A stretch of DNA of 64,000 nucleotides from Phaeobacter sp. A36a-5a (GCF_037911135.1 NZ_JBBLYU010000003.1:372001-436000), one strand, 5' to 3'. Positions 17,815 through 27,176 are shown, numbered from the stretch's first letter. Notes: generated from the sequence alone by a model not told the origin. A program made the numbers and translations.

Positions 17815-19086
17815 ATGAGCGATACCACCCACACCGGACCGGTCTTGGCCGCCGATGGCACGCCGCTGAAGCGTAGCCTGGCCCGAGCTCTCCGGATGCA
17901 GAAAATTCGCGCCCTGATGCTGATCGCGCCGCTTCTGCTGTTTGTTCTTCTGACCTTCATCCTCCCGATTGCCGACATGCTGTTCCGCTCGGTTGAGAAT
18001 AGGATCGTCTCTGACACCCTGCCCAAGACCGTTGTCGCGCTTCAGGATTGGGATGCAAACTCCGGGCAGGCCCCGGATGAGGCCGTGTTTGCCGCATTGG
18101 CTGCCGACCTTCAGGTGGCCGCCGAGGAGAAGACCCATACGCGCGTCGGCTCGCGCCTGAACTACGAAAACCCCGGCATTTCCTCGCTGTTCCGCAAGGC
18201 CGGGCGCAAGGTCAAGCGTTGGGATCTGGCTCAGGATGGTCCGTTCAAGGAGCAGTTCTTCAAGATTGACAAGGACTGGACCGACCCGGAGGTCTGGCGC
18301 ACTATCCAGACCTACTCTGGGGCCTACACCAACGGTTATTTTCTGAATGCGGCCGATTTCCAGAAAGGCGCAGAAGGGGCAGAGCTGCGACCCGAGAACG
18401 AGCGGATCTATGGAACATTGTTCCTGCGGACACTGATCATGTCGTTGGCGATTACGGTGAGCTGCATCATACTTGGATATCCGGTGGCCTGGATCCTGGC
18501 GAATTTGCCGTCCAGATCCGCAAACCTGCTGATGATCCTGGTGTTGCTGCCGTTCTGGACGTCGCTTCTGGTACGAACATCGGCCTGGAAGGTCATGCTG
18601 CAGCAGCAGGGCGTCATCAATGACACGCTGGTCTGGCTGGGACTGGTCGCAGATGATGCGCGGCTTGTGATGATCAATAACCAGTTCGGTACGATCGTGG
18701 CGATGACCCACATTCTGCTGCCGTTCATGATCCTGCCGATGTATTCGGTGATGCAGACGATCAATCCGTCCTATCTGCGCGCTGCCAAGTCTCTTGGCGC
18801 CACCAACTGGACGGCGTTCTGGCGGGTCTACTTCCCGCAGTCTGTGCCAGGTATCGGTGCGGGTTCGATCCTCGTCTTCATTCTGGCGATTGGCTACTAC
18901 ATCACGCCGGAGCTGGTCGGCGGCACCAAAGGTGTCTTCATCTCGAACCGCATCGCCTTCCACATCTCGCAGTCGCTCAACTGGGGCCTTGCGGCCGCGC
19001 TTGGCACTATTCTGCTGGTCGTCGTGCTCGCGCTCTACTGGGCCTATGACAAGATTGTCGGTATCGACAACGTGAAACTGGGATAA
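17815..19086 (+). CDS. ABC transporter permease, PotB-like, with large periplasmic insert
   Basis: At 423 residues this permease is about 130 longer than PotB. After the first helix (IRALMLIAPLLLFVLLTFILPIADMLF, about 31-57) comes a hydrophilic stretch of roughly 145 residues (60-205) with no membrane segment, predicted periplasmic. The usual helices follow with the EAA loop LRAAKSLGATNWTAFWRVYFPQSVPGIGAG. The insert probably contacts the binding protein or another partner. ATG 17815 (MSDTTHTGPV) is chosen as start; the open frame upstream is the intercistronic hairpin. Confidence 0.88.
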   Translation: MSDTTHTGPVLAADGTPLKRSLARALRMQKIRALMLIAPLLLFVLLTFILPIADMLFRSVENRIVSDTLPKTVVALQDWDANSGQAPDEAVFAALAADLQVAAEEKTHTRVGSRLNYENPGISSLFRKAGRKVKRWDLAQDGPFKEQFFKIDKDWTDPEVWRTIQTYSGAYTNGYFLNAADFQKGAEGAELRPENERIYGTLFLRTLIMSLAITVSCIILGYPVAWILANLPSRSANLLMILVLLPFWTSLLVRTSAWKVMLQQQGVINDTLVWLGLVADDARLVMINNQFGTIVAMTHILLPFMILPMYSVMQTINPSYLRAAKSLGATNWTAFWRVYFPQSVPGIGAGSILVFILAIGYYITPELVGGTKGVFISNRIAFHISQSLNWGLAAALGTILLVVVLALYWAYDKIVGIDNVKLG

Positions 19087-19091
19087 GACAC

Positions 19092-20267
19092 ATGGCTTTG
19101 ACACCTGTTGAAAACCAAACTCCTGGTTTCGTGGCGATGGTCGCTGCGGCGGCCGGCGCCTTTTTCGGCCTGTTTGTCGGCACTGCGCAGGGCTCTGGCC
19201 TTCTCGGGGTACTGATCGGCGCTGCTCTTGTTGGCGGGCTGGGCTTTGTCTTGGCGGGGCTTCGCGATCAGGAGCGGCTGATCCGATGGATCCTGATCGC
19301 AGCCTTTGCCATCGCAGGCTTTGTGATGGGCGGGCTGCCCTCGGCCGTCATCGGTATACTGTTCGGTGCCTTTGTCGGCTGGTTCATCTTCTGGCTCTCG
19401 ACGTCACGCTACCGTGTGCATCTGGCGCCATATCTCACACCTGGCCAGGTGCTTTGGCACTATACGTTTCGGGTGATCTGCGGGGCGGTCTTCGTTTTTC
19501 TGATCACGCCGATCCTTGTGGTGATGCCACTGTCGTTCAACGCTCAGGATTTCTTCACCTTCACGCCGGAGATGCTACAATTCGATCCCGAAGGCTATTC
19601 GCTGAAGCACTATCGTGACTTCTTTACCAATGCCGACTGGCAGCAGGCGATGTGGAACTCCATCAAGATCGCACCGATGGCGACCATTCTGTCGGTGGGT
19701 TTCGGTACGCTGGCCGCCATTGGCCTCAGCCAGCCGCATGTGCCCTTCCGTCGGGCCATTATGGCGATCCTGATTTCGCCGATGATCGTGCCGCTGATCA
19801 TCTCGGCTGCCGGGATGTATTTCTTCTACAGCCGGATTGGTCTGCAGGGGACATACTTCGGTGTGGTTCTGGCGCATGCAGCCCTTGGCATTCCGTTTGT
19901 GATCATTACCGTGACCGCCACTCTGGTTGGTTTCGACCGGTCTCTGACGCGTGCGGCTGCAAATATGGGGGCCGGTCCGGTCACCACCTTCTTCCGCGTG
20001 CAGATGCCGCTGATCCTGCCCGGCGTGATTTCTGGTGGTCTGTTTGCCTTCATCACCTCCTTTGATGAAGTTGTCGTTGTGCTCTTTGTCGGGTCTGCCG
20101 GGCAGAAAACCCTGCCCTGGCAGATGTTCACCGGCCTGCGCGAACAGATTTCGCCGACCATTCTGGCGGTTGCGACCATTCTGGTCGTGGTGTCGATCTG
20201 CCTGCTGACGGTGGTCGAGATGCTGCGTCGCCGGTCGGAGCGTCTGCGCGGCATGAGCCCGAGCTGA
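19092..20267 (+). CDS. ABC transporter permease, PotC-like, with extra N-terminal membrane segments
   Basis: The 391-residue partner permease is about 120 residues longer than PotC. Residues 13-110 are an added block of Gly/Ala-rich hydrophobic segments (AMVAAAAGAFFGLFVGTAQG, ILIAAFAIAGFVMGG, IGILFGAFVGWFIFW) before the ordinary permease core, which has the EAA loop LTRAAANMGAGPVTTFFRVQMPLILPGVISG. It begins five bases after the preceding permease stop and ends the operon. Confidence 0.88.
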   Translation: MALTPVENQTPGFVAMVAAAAGAFFGLFVGTAQGSGLLGVLIGAALVGGLGFVLAGLRDQERLIRWILIAAFAIAGFVMGGLPSAVIGILFGAFVGWFIFWLSTSRYRVHLAPYLTPGQVLWHYTFRVICGAVFVFLITPILVVMPLSFNAQDFFTFTPEMLQFDPEGYSLKHYRDFFTNADWQQAMWNSIKIAPMATILSVGFGTLAAIGLSQPHVPFRRAIMAILISPMIVPLIISAAGMYFFYSRIGLQGTYFGVVLAHAALGIPFVIITVTATLVGFDRSLTRAAANMGAGPVTTFFRVQMPLILPGVISGGLFAFITSFDEVVVVLFVGSAGQKTLPWQMFTGLREQISPTILAVATILVVVSICLLTVVEMLRRRSERLRGMSPS

Positions 20268-20285
20268 TATCCGCGTCATCCAACA

Positions 20286-20315
20286 AAAAGGCCCCGGTGA
20301 GAACCGGGGCCTTTT
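20286..20315. terminator. Bidirectional terminator between importer operon and thiolase
   Basis: A perfect 13-base-pair stem (AAAAGGCCCCGGT with its complement at 20303-20315) around a GAGA loop gives T-tracts on both strands. It lies between two convergent transcription units and can serve both. Confidence 0.93.
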
Positions 20316-20336
20316 GCTTTTCAGCGGATGCGGGGA

Positions 20337-21512
20337 TCAGAGGCGTTCGATTGCGAGGGCGATACCTTGGCCGCCACCAATGCACATGGTGATGAGCCCC
20401 TTGGAGCCGCCGATCCGCTCCAGCTCGTAAAGTGTCTTCAGCGTGATGATCGCGCCAGTTGCGCCCACCGGATGGCCAAGCGCAATCGCGCCGCCATTCG
20501 GGTTTACCTTGGCCGGATCCAGTCCCAATTCCTTGTTCACGGCCAGCGCCTGCGCGGCAAAGGCTTCGTTCGATTCGATCACGTCAAAGTCGCTGGCGGA
20601 GAGCCCGGTTTTCTTCAGCAGGTTCTGCACAGCAGGCACCGGACCGATTCCCATCACTTCAGGGCGGACACCTGCATGGGCGTAGCCCAGAATACGGGCC
20701 TTGGGCTTCAGGCCAGCTTTCTGGGCAGCCTCAGCTGTGGCCATGACGATTGCGGCGGCACCATCGTTGATGCCGCTTGCGTTGCCAGCAGTGACACGGC
20801 CGTCCTTCTTGAACACCGGTTTCAGGCCGCCAAGTGTTTCCATTGTGCTGGTCTTGGGGTGTTCATCCACCTCAAAGGCCACCATGTCACGCTTCACCTT
20901 GACCTCGACCGGCGTGATCTGGCTGGCAAAATGCCCGGCCTCGATTGCCGCAGCGGCGCGGGTCTGGCTGGTCAGCGCAAATTCATCCATCTGGGCGCGC
21001 GTGATGTCATGCTCATCCGCGACGTTTTCTGCGGTCACCCCCATGTGACCGGTCCCAAAGGGGCAGTTCAAGGCGCCCAGCATCATATCGAGCGCGCGGG
21101 CATCGCCCATTTTCTGCCCCCAGCGGGCGCTAGGTACGATGAAGGGGCTGCGTGACATGTTTTCGGCGCCACCGGTGAGGGCAAATTCCGCGTCGCCCAG
21201 CATCAGCGACTGGATGCCGGAGACAATCGCCTGTGCACCTGAGCCGCAGAGGCGGTTCACGTTCATCGCAGGCGTACCGTTCGGAATGCCGGCCTGCATC
21301 GCAGCGACACGGCTCAGGTACATGTCGCGCGGTTCGGTATTGATCACATGGCCAAAGACCACATTGCCGATCTGCCCCGGCTCAACGCCGGAACGTTCCA
21401 TAGCGGCTTTGGATGCGACGGTTGCCAGATCAATTGGGGTGGTGCCCGCCAGCGATCCACCAAAGGTGCCGATGGCGGTACGGGCGCCATCCAGGATCAC
21501 GATATCGGTCAT
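20337..21512 (-). CDS. bktB: Acetyl-CoA C-acyltransferase (BktB-like thiolase)
   Basis: A 391-residue thiolase with the acylated cysteine C89 (NVNRLCGSGAQA), GGAIALGHPVGATGA with its histidine, and the second cysteine in CIGGGQG. The block GHVINTEPRDMYLSRVAAMQAG resembles the beta-ketothiolase BktB subgroup. It condenses or cleaves acyl-CoA units, linking acetyl-CoA to polyhydroxyalkanoate or beta-oxidation intermediates. The start at 21512 uses AGGAGAGA as ribosome site; an ATG five codons upstream overlaps that site. It diverges from an XRE-cupin regulator. The chain-length preference and hence the symbol are family-level calls. Confidence 0.85.
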   Translation of the reverse strand: MTDIVILDGARTAIGTFGGSLAGTTPIDLATVASKAAMERSGVEPGQIGNVVFGHVINTEPRDMYLSRVAAMQAGIPNGTPAMNVNRLCGSGAQAIVSGIQSLMLGDAEFALTGGAENMSRSPFIVPSARWGQKMGDARALDMMLGALNCPFGTGHMGVTAENVADEHDITRAQMDEFALTSQTRAAAAIEAGHFASQITPVEVKVKRDMVAFEVDEHPKTSTMETLGGLKPVFKKDGRVTAGNASGINDGAAAIVMATAEAAQKAGLKPKARILGYAHAGVRPEVMGIGPVPAVQNLLKKTGLSASDFDVIESNEAFAAQALAVNKELGLDPAKVNPNGGAIALGHPVGATGAIITLKTLYELERIGGSKGLITMCIGGGQGIALAIERL

Positions 21513-21649
21513 GGTCTCTCTCCTCATGAGTTTCGCGCTGATTATGCAGATGCAGCATGGCCTGTCCTGCGAAACGTGCCGTCATAACAGTTTAGCCATG
21601 ATGCCGCTCCTGTTTGACAAATGGATTTCAAAGGCGCAGAGATTCCGCC

Positions 21650-22216
21650 ATGACGGAAAATGTAGACGATATCCTGACGCTTCTGCCCGCCCGCCTGAAA
21701 GAGGCGCGTCGCGCCCAGGGCCTCAGCCTGGAGGCTGTGGCCAATCTCTCCGGTGTCAGCCGCTCCATGGTGAGCCAGATTGAACGCGGCGAGAGCTCAC
21801 CAACGATTGCGACCCTGTGGAACCTGACGCGTGCGTTACAGGTGGATTTTGCGGGGCTGCTGGACAGTCAAGAGGCACAGGACCGGATCGAAGTCCTGCG
21901 CGATGGCGATGTCCCCTCCATTGAAAACATGGGGGAGGGCTGTCTGATCCGCATTCTTTCTCCACCTGAAGACGCCGGCGGCCACGAGGTCTACGATATC
22001 CGGCTCAAAGAAGGGGGCGCATTGAACAGCCAGCCTCATGGGCGCGGAACGGTCGAACACCTGACGGTTCTCGACGGGACTGTTGCGCTCTGTTCGGGCA
22101 GTGCGACCGAACGGCTGCACGCAGGGGATACCGCCCGCTATGCTGCAGATGTGACGCATTCCATCGCTGCACAGGACGGTCCGGCACGTCTGTTCCTGAT
22201 CGTGAAGAATGCGTGA
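21650..22216 (+). CDS. XRE family regulator with cupin sensor domain
   Basis: A 188-residue regulator. Residues about 12-66 form a helix-turn-helix (RLKEARRAQGLSLEAVANLSGVSRSMVSQIERGESSPTIATLWNLTRAL), and the C-terminal half is a cupin barrel (GRGTVEHLTVLDGTVALCSGS ... GDTARYAADVTHSIAAQ) of the kind that binds small amino-acid-related ligands. It starts at ATG 21650. Placed between a thiolase and kbl-tdh, it may control one or both; the ligand is unknown. Confidence 0.87.
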   Translation: MTENVDDILTLLPARLKEARRAQGLSLEAVANLSGVSRSMVSQIERGESSPTIATLWNLTRALQVDFAGLLDSQEAQDRIEVLRDGDVPSIENMGEGCLIRILSPPEDAGGHEVYDIRLKEGGALNSQPHGRGTVEHLTVLDGTVALCSGSATERLHAGDTARYAADVTHSIAAQDGPARLFLIVKNA

Positions 22217-22282
22217 TTGGCAAGAATAGGCGGGCCTTCCATTTTGACGGATTTTTGTCCACTATATTGAAATCCCCTATTC

Positions 22283-22296
22283 CGGAAATTTTTCCG
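22283..22296. promoter_or_regulatory. Inverted repeat upstream of kbl
   Basis: CGGAAA TT TTTCCG, a perfect six-base inverted repeat, 41 bases before the kbl start and 67 bases after the XRE-cupin gene. It is a plausible operator for that regulator; no binding data can be inferred. Confidence 0.4.
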
Positions 22297-22336
22297 CTAT
22301 GCTAGAACTCCGACTCGAACGAGAAGGAGTTTCCGC

Positions 22337-23524
22337 ATGTCTACTGATTTTCTGACCGACATCTCCAAGACCCTGGAAGAGATCAAAGCTGATGGTCTTT
22401 ACAAGCGGGAACGAATGATCACCTCCCCTCAGGGGGGCGAGATCAGGGTTGGGGATGCGGCGGTCATCAACCTGTGTGCCAACAATTATCTTGGCCTTGC
22501 AGATCACCCCGACCTCATCGCTGCTGCGCGCGGCGCAATGGATGACAAAGGGTTCGGCATGGCTTCTGTCCGCTTCATCTGCGGCACCCAGGACATTCAC
22601 CGGGAGCTGGAGCAGCGGCTTGCGAAGTTCCTCGGGAAAGATGACGCAATCCTGTTTGCTGCCTGTTTCGACGCCAATGGCGGGCTGTTCGAGCCGCTCT
22701 TGGGGCCGGAGGATGCGATCATTTCCGACAGCCTGAACCATGCCTCGATCATCGACGGTATCCGGCTGTGCAAGGCGAAGCGCTACCGCTACCTGAACAG
22801 CGATATGAACGATCTGGAGGCCTGGCTGAAACAGGCTCGCGAGGACGGCGCGCGGCATATCATGATCGCCACCGACGGCGTGTTCTCAATGGACGGTTAT
22901 CTGGCCAAACTACCGGAGATCCGGGCGCTCGCGGACAAATACAATGCCATCGTGATGGTCGATGACTGCCATGCGACCGGCTTCATGGGCGCAACAGGCG
23001 CCGGTACGCCGGAGCATTTCGGAGTGGACGTGGATATCGTCACCGGGACATTGGGCAAAGCACTTGGGGGGGCCATCGGCGGTTACATCGCCGGGCCGCA
23101 GCCAGTGATCGACCTGCTGCGGCAGCGGGCGCGGCCCTATCTGTTCTCCAATTCGCTGCCGCCATCAATTGTTGCTGCCGGGCTGGAGGCGATCCGGCTG
23201 GTGGAGGAAGGGGACGGGCTGCGGGCGCAGCTGTTCGAGAATGCGAAATACTGGCGCGCGGGGCTGGAGAAACTGGGCTTTGACCTGCTGCCGGGTGAGC
23301 ATCCGATCATCCCGGTGATGCTGGGCGAAGCGCAGCTGGCGCAGGATATGGCGGCAAGGCTGTTTGACGAGGGCGTTTATGTCTCCGGCTTCTTCTTCCC
23401 CGTCGTGCCGCGCGGTCAGGCGCGGATCCGCACCCAGATGAATGCGGCGCTGACGCGGGAGGAGCTGGACCGTGCATTGGCCGCCTTTGGCAAGGTGGGC
23501 AAGGAATTGGGGATCCTGTCATGA
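22337..23524 (+). CDS. kbl: Glycine C-acetyltransferase (2-amino-3-ketobutyrate CoA ligase)
   Basis: The 395-residue PLP enzyme splits 2-amino-3-oxobutanoate with CoA into glycine and acetyl-CoA, the second step of threonine degradation. Alpha-oxoamine synthase features are clear: [59 protein letters not shown] and the PLP lysine K241 in [21 protein letters not shown] sits just before the ATG. It overlaps tdh by four bases (ATGA), so the pathway's two enzymes are coupled. From about 22.9 kb on the DNA becomes noticeably richer in G and C. Confidence 0.96.
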   Translation: MSTDFLTDISKTLEEIKADGLYKRERMITSPQGGEIRVGDAAVINLCANNYLGLADHPDLIAAARGAMDDKGFGMASVRFICGTQDIHRELEQRLAKFLGKDDAILFAACFDANGGLFEPLLGPEDAIISDSLNHASIIDGIRLCKAKRYRYLNSDMNDLEAWLKQAREDGARHIMIATDGVFSMDGYLAKLPEIRALADKYNAIVMVDDCHATGFMGATGAGTPEHFGVDVDIVTGTLGKALGGAIGGYIAGPQPVIDLLRQRARPYLFSNSLPPSIVAAGLEAIRLVEEGDGLRAQLFENAKYWRAGLEKLGFDLLPGEHPIIPVMLGEAQLAQDMAARLFDEGVYVSGFFFPVVPRGQARIRTQMNAALTREELDRALAAFGKVGKELGILS

Positions 23525-24567
23525 GCCGTCCGAACACGATGAAGGCGCTGGAAAAGAGCCATCCGCAGGAGGGTCTGTGGATGGTGCAGGCGCCGGTGCC
23601 GGAGATCGGCCCCGACGAAGTGCTGATCAAGGTGAAGAAGACCGGTATCTGCGGCACCGATATACACATTTGGAACTGGGACGAATGGGCCGCGCACACC
23701 GTGCCGGTGCCAATGATCACCGGCCATGAGTTCGCGGGCGAGATTGTCGAGATCGGCCGCAATGTCACCGATCTGACGGTGGGGCAGCGCTGCTCCGGCG
23801 AGGGGCATCTGATCAAGACGGATTCGCGCCAGAGCCGGGCCGGCAAGTTCCACCTGGACCCGGGCACCCGCGGCATCGGGGTGAACGAGCAGGGGGCCTT
23901 TGCGCAGTACCTGAAACTGCCGGCATTCAACGTGGTGCCGCTGCCAGATGACATTCCGGATGAGATCGGCGCCATCCTCGACCCGCTCGGCAACGCGGTG
24001 CATACCGCGCTGAGCTTTGACCTGCTGGGTGAGGATGTGCTGATCACCGGCGCGGGCCCCATCGGCATCATGGCGGCGGCGGTGGCGAAACATGCCGGCG
24101 CGCGACATGTGGTGATCACCGATATCAACCCGGACCGGCTGGCGCTGGCTGAACATGTGGTGCCGACCGTGCGCGCGGTGAACGTGGCACAGGAAGACCT
24201 GCAGGACGTGGTGCGGGAGCTGGGGCTGAAACAGGGGTTCGACGTTGGGCTGGAGATGTCCGGCAGCCAGGCGGCACTCGACCAAATGGTGGAGGCGCTG
24301 GTAATGGGCGGCAAGATTGCCCTTTTGGGCATTCCGCCGGGCAAATCGCCGGTCGACTGGTCACGGATCGTGTTCAAGGCGATCACCATCAAAGGCGTCT
24401 ACGGGCGCGAGATGTTCGAGACCTGGTACAAGATGATCGCAATGCTACAGAACGGGCTGGATGTGAGCCGGGTCATCACCCACCGGTTCGGCGTCGATGA
24501 TTTCGCCGACGGCTTTGCGGCAATGAAATCCGGCTCCAGCGGCAAGGTGGTGCTGGACTGGACGTGA
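23521..24567 (+). CDS. tdh: L-threonine 3-dehydrogenase lacking the structural-zinc cysteines
   Basis: A 348-residue medium-chain dehydrogenase that oxidises L-threonine to 2-amino-3-oxobutanoate with NAD. The catalytic zinc site is intact (C44 in [12 protein letters not shown]69-E70 in GHE) and the NAD fold is present ([19 protein letters not shown]). In E. coli Tdh the region after SGEGH carries four cysteines spaced C-x2-C-x2-C-x7-C for a structural zinc. Here the same spacing holds K99, S102, S105 and D113, so that zinc cannot bind in the usual way. The rest of the protein and its coupling to kbl leave the function clear. Confidence 0.95.
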   Translation: MSRPNTMKALEKSHPQEGLWMVQAPVPEIGPDEVLIKVKKTGICGTDIHIWNWDEWAAHTVPVPMITGHEFAGEIVEIGRNVTDLTVGQRCSGEGHLIKTDSRQSRAGKFHLDPGTRGIGVNEQGAFAQYLKLPAFNVVPLPDDIPDEIGAILDPLGNAVHTALSFDLLGEDVLITGAGPIGIMAAAVAKHAGARHVVITDINPDRLALAEHVVPTVRAVNVAQEDLQDVVRELGLKQGFDVGLEMSGSQAALDQMVEALVMGGKIALLGIPPGKSPVDWSRIVFKAITIKGVYGREMFETWYKMIAMLQNGLDVSRVITHRFGVDDFADGFAAMKSGSSGKVVLDWT

Positions 24568-24576
24568 TGTCGGGAA

Positions 24577-24636
24577 GAGGGGGCTTTGCCCCCTCGCGCC
24601 CCTGGCGCTCACCCCCAGGATATTTGAAGCCAGAAG
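24577..24636. repeat. Palindromic intergenic repeat, copy 1
   Basis: After tdh comes GAGGGGGC TTT GCCCCCTC (24577-24595), then a second small stem GCGCC/GGCGC, then CCCCCAGGATATTTGAAG and AGAAGATGG. The same design (G/C stem, then a GRGTATTT...AGATG tail) recurs at 40.8 kb. It probably also ends transcription of kbl-tdh, although there is no long T-tract. Confidence 0.65.
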
Positions 24637-24642
24637 ATGGGC

Positions 24643-25371
24643 TTATGGGGTGAGGGCCTGTCGGCCTTTGCTGGTGAGCAACCAGACCAGGCCGGATTCG
24701 AAAACGGCTGTGCTGAGCGGATTGCCGAAACCGGCGCCGCTGTCGAGGTTCACGCGATTGCCATAATGTGTAGCGCGCTCCACCGGAGTGTGACCGTGAA
24801 CGATAAGCTTGGGGTGGGGGGCGCGTTCCTGATGAAAGGACTGGCGTATCCAGACCAAATCATTTTCGATCTGGTTTTCCAGCGCAACGCCAGGCCGGAT
24901 TCCTGCGTGGACGAAAGCGAGATCGCTGGTTTGATGCATGGTTGTCAAACGTTTCAGAAAGGCGACATGGCTGTCGGGGACCGCGGCTCTCGCCTCGGCA
25001 TGGACGTCGGCAAGACGGGTTCGCTCTGGGAAGGTCACTCCGTAGCTTTCGAGCGTTTCGAGACCACCGATACGGTCGTGCAACCAGTGATAGCCCACCA
25101 GCATATGCGGGTCGTGGCGCGGCGTATCCTCCATGAACCAGGCGAACATGCGGTCGTGATTGCCCAATAGGGTTATCCAGTTGCGACCGTCCTTTTGCCC
25201 GGTGATCAGGTGATCGATCACCCCCCGGCTGTCGGGGCCGCGATCAATGAAGTCGCCCAGGAAGACCACCGACGCATCGCGCCCGCCATCTGCCTCGATC
25301 AGGTCCAGAGCCTCTTCCAGCATCCCAAGCTGGCCGTGGATATCGCCGATTGCATATATTGGGGCGGTCAT
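24643..25371 (-). CDS. Metallophosphoesterase (serine/threonine phosphatase-like)
   Basis: A 242-residue calcineurin-like phosphatase with the motif series IYAIGDIHGQ (residues 5-14), VFLGDFIDRGPDS, LLGNHDRMF and, near the end, IVHGHTP, which bind two metal ions. This is the PrpA/PphA-like layout for phosphoprotein or small-phosphate hydrolysis. The start at 25371 has AGGAG at six bases; a longer frame upstream lacks support. Substrate unknown. Confidence 0.88.
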   Translation of the reverse strand: MTAPIYAIGDIHGQLGMLEEALDLIEADGGRDASVVFLGDFIDRGPDSRGVIDHLITGQKDGRNWITLLGNHDRMFAWFMEDTPRHDPHMLVGYHWLHDRIGGLETLESYGVTFPERTRLADVHAEARAAVPDSHVAFLKRLTTMHQTSDLAFVHAGIRPGVALENQIENDLVWIRQSFHQERAPHPKLIVHGHTPVERATHYGNRVNLDSGAGFGNPLSTAVFESGLVWLLTSKGRQALTP

Positions 25372-25467
25372 GGGACTCTCCTGCGGGATATTCATGGTGC
25401 CAAACGAGAAATGCGCCGCCTTCATAGCTCGGCGGCGCATTCATTGAAATCTCTGATAGGCTAGGGA

Positions 25468-27063
25468 TCAGCTGACATCAAACTGCAGCGGCTTGATCTG
25501 GTTGAAAAACTCGGTTTCCGCCAAGGCCGCGCGAGCCGCAGCCGGTACCGGTTCATCAACGTAGAGCAGTGCGATCGCCTCACCGCCGGCCTGCGAACGG
25601 CCAAGCGTGAAGTTGGCGATATTCACGCCCATATCGCCCAGAATGCGACCGAGGGTACCGATGATCCCGGGCACATCCTCGTTGGTGGTATAGAGCATAT
25701 GCGCGCCCACCTCTGCGTCGATATTGATGCCCTTGATCTGGATGAAACGAGGTTTGCCATCCGAGAACACCGTCCCGGCCACTGAACGCTCACGCTTGCT
25801 GGTCACAACCGTGACCTTGATATAGCCGTCGAAGGCGCCGGATTTGTCCTGATTGGTGGTGGAAATCTGAATGCCACGTTCGCGGGCCACCACGGGCGCG
25901 GAGACCATGTTCACATCGGGATTGAGCTTCTTCATGATGCCCGCGACCACCGAGCAGTTCAGTGCCGCAAGGTTCATCTCGGCGGCCACGCCATCATAGA
26001 GGATGTTGATGGCCTGAATGGGTTCATCCGTCATCTGACCGATGAAGCCACCGAGATGCCCGGAAAGCGCGACCCATGGGCCCATCACGCGCGCCTCCTT
26101 GGCGGTCATCGAAGGCATGTTCAATGCGTTCTCAACCGCGCCGTCGAGCAGGTAATTCGACATCTGCTCGGCAACCTGAAGGGCAACGTTTTCCTGGGCT
26201 TCGCTGGTGGCTGCACCGAGATGGGGGGTGCAGACTACATTTGGAAGGCCAAACAACGGGTTGGTCATGGCCGGTTCTTCGGAGAAGACATCAAAAGCAG
26301 CACCGGCGACATGGCCTGAGGTCAGCAGCTCCGCCAGCGCCGCTTCATCCACCAGACCGCCACGGGCGCAGTTGATGATACGCACGCCTTTCTTGGTTTT
26401 GGCCAGGTTCTCCTTGGACAGGATATTCCGGGTCTGGTCGGTCAGCGGCACGTGCAGGGTGATGAAATCGGCGCGGGCGAGCAGCTCGTCCAGGTCAACC
26501 TTCTCAACACCCATCTTGTCAGCTTTCTCTTGGCTGAGAAACGGATCATAGGCGGCCACTTTCATCTTCAGGCCGCGGGCGCGGTCGCAGACGATACCGC
26601 CAATGTTGCCGGCCCCGATCACGCCGAGGGTCTTGTTGGTCAGCTCAACGCCCATGAATTTGGATTTTTCCCATTTGCCGGCATGGGTGGAGGCCGAGGC
26701 CTCGGGGATCTGTCGGGCGACGGCGAACATCATGGCGATGGCGTGCTCCGCGGTGGTGATCATGTTGCCAAAGGGCGTGTTCATCACGATCACGCCCTTC
26801 TGAGAGGCGGCATCCTTGTCAATATTGTCCGTCCCGATGCCAGCGCGTGCGATCACCTTGAGATTGGTGGCATTGTCGAGGATTTTCTGGGTGACTTTCG
26901 TCGCGGAGCGGATCGCGAGACCGTCGTAATCGCCGATGATCGCGGCCAGCTTGTCCTTGTCTTTGCCAAGGTCCGGCTGAAAATCAACATCGATGCCGCG
27001 ATCACGAAAGATCTGAACAGCAGCTTCAGAGAGTTTGTCGGAGATGAGAACTTTGGGAGCCAT
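25468..27063 (-). CDS. serA: D-3-phosphoglycerate dehydrogenase
   Basis: The 531-residue long-type SerA oxidises 3-phosphoglycerate to 3-phosphohydroxypyruvate, opening serine synthesis. Seen in order: the substrate domain, NAD motif GVIGAGNIGGIVCDRARG, INCARGGLVDEAAL, the catalytic histidine in VCTPHLGAATSEAQENVA, then the extra intervening domain of long SerA proteins and a C-terminal ACT domain (VPGIIGTLGRILGDMGVNIANFTLGR) that binds serine for feedback control. It follows serC with 113 bases between; a hairpin (27142-27149 with 27160-27167) lies in that gap. Confidence 0.97.
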   Translation of the reverse strand: MAPKVLISDKLSEAAVQIFRDRGIDVDFQPDLGKDKDKLAAIIGDYDGLAIRSATKVTQKILDNATNLKVIARAGIGTDNIDKDAASQKGVIVMNTPFGNMITTAEHAIAMMFAVARQIPEASASTHAGKWEKSKFMGVELTNKTLGVIGAGNIGGIVCDRARGLKMKVAAYDPFLSQEKADKMGVEKVDLDELLARADFITLHVPLTDQTRNILSKENLAKTKKGVRIINCARGGLVDEAALAELLTSGHVAGAAFDVFSEEPAMTNPLFGLPNVVCTPHLGAATSEAQENVALQVAEQMSNYLLDGAVENALNMPSMTAKEARVMGPWVALSGHLGGFIGQMTDEPIQAINILYDGVAAEMNLAALNCSVVAGIMKKLNPDVNMVSAPVVARERGIQISTTNQDKSGAFDGYIKVTVVTSKRERSVAGTVFSDGKPRFIQIKGINIDAEVGAHMLYTTNEDVPGIIGTLGRILGDMGVNIANFTLGRSQAGGEAIALLYVDEPVPAAARAALAETEFFNQIKPLQFDVS

Positions 27064-27176
27064 GAGTGGGGTCCTTCATGCGGGGGCCGGTCGGGCCGAA
27101 TGTCTGGGTGAAACGCCTGTGTCGGCGGCAAGTCGTCTGATGCCTGCCCAGTTGGTGCGGGGCAGGCGCTTGGGGG

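Noticed and set aside
17809-19104. 431-codon open frame opposite the PotB-like permease
   Set aside because: Antisense shadow rich in Arg, His and Gln, typical of reversed G/C-rich membrane-protein genes.
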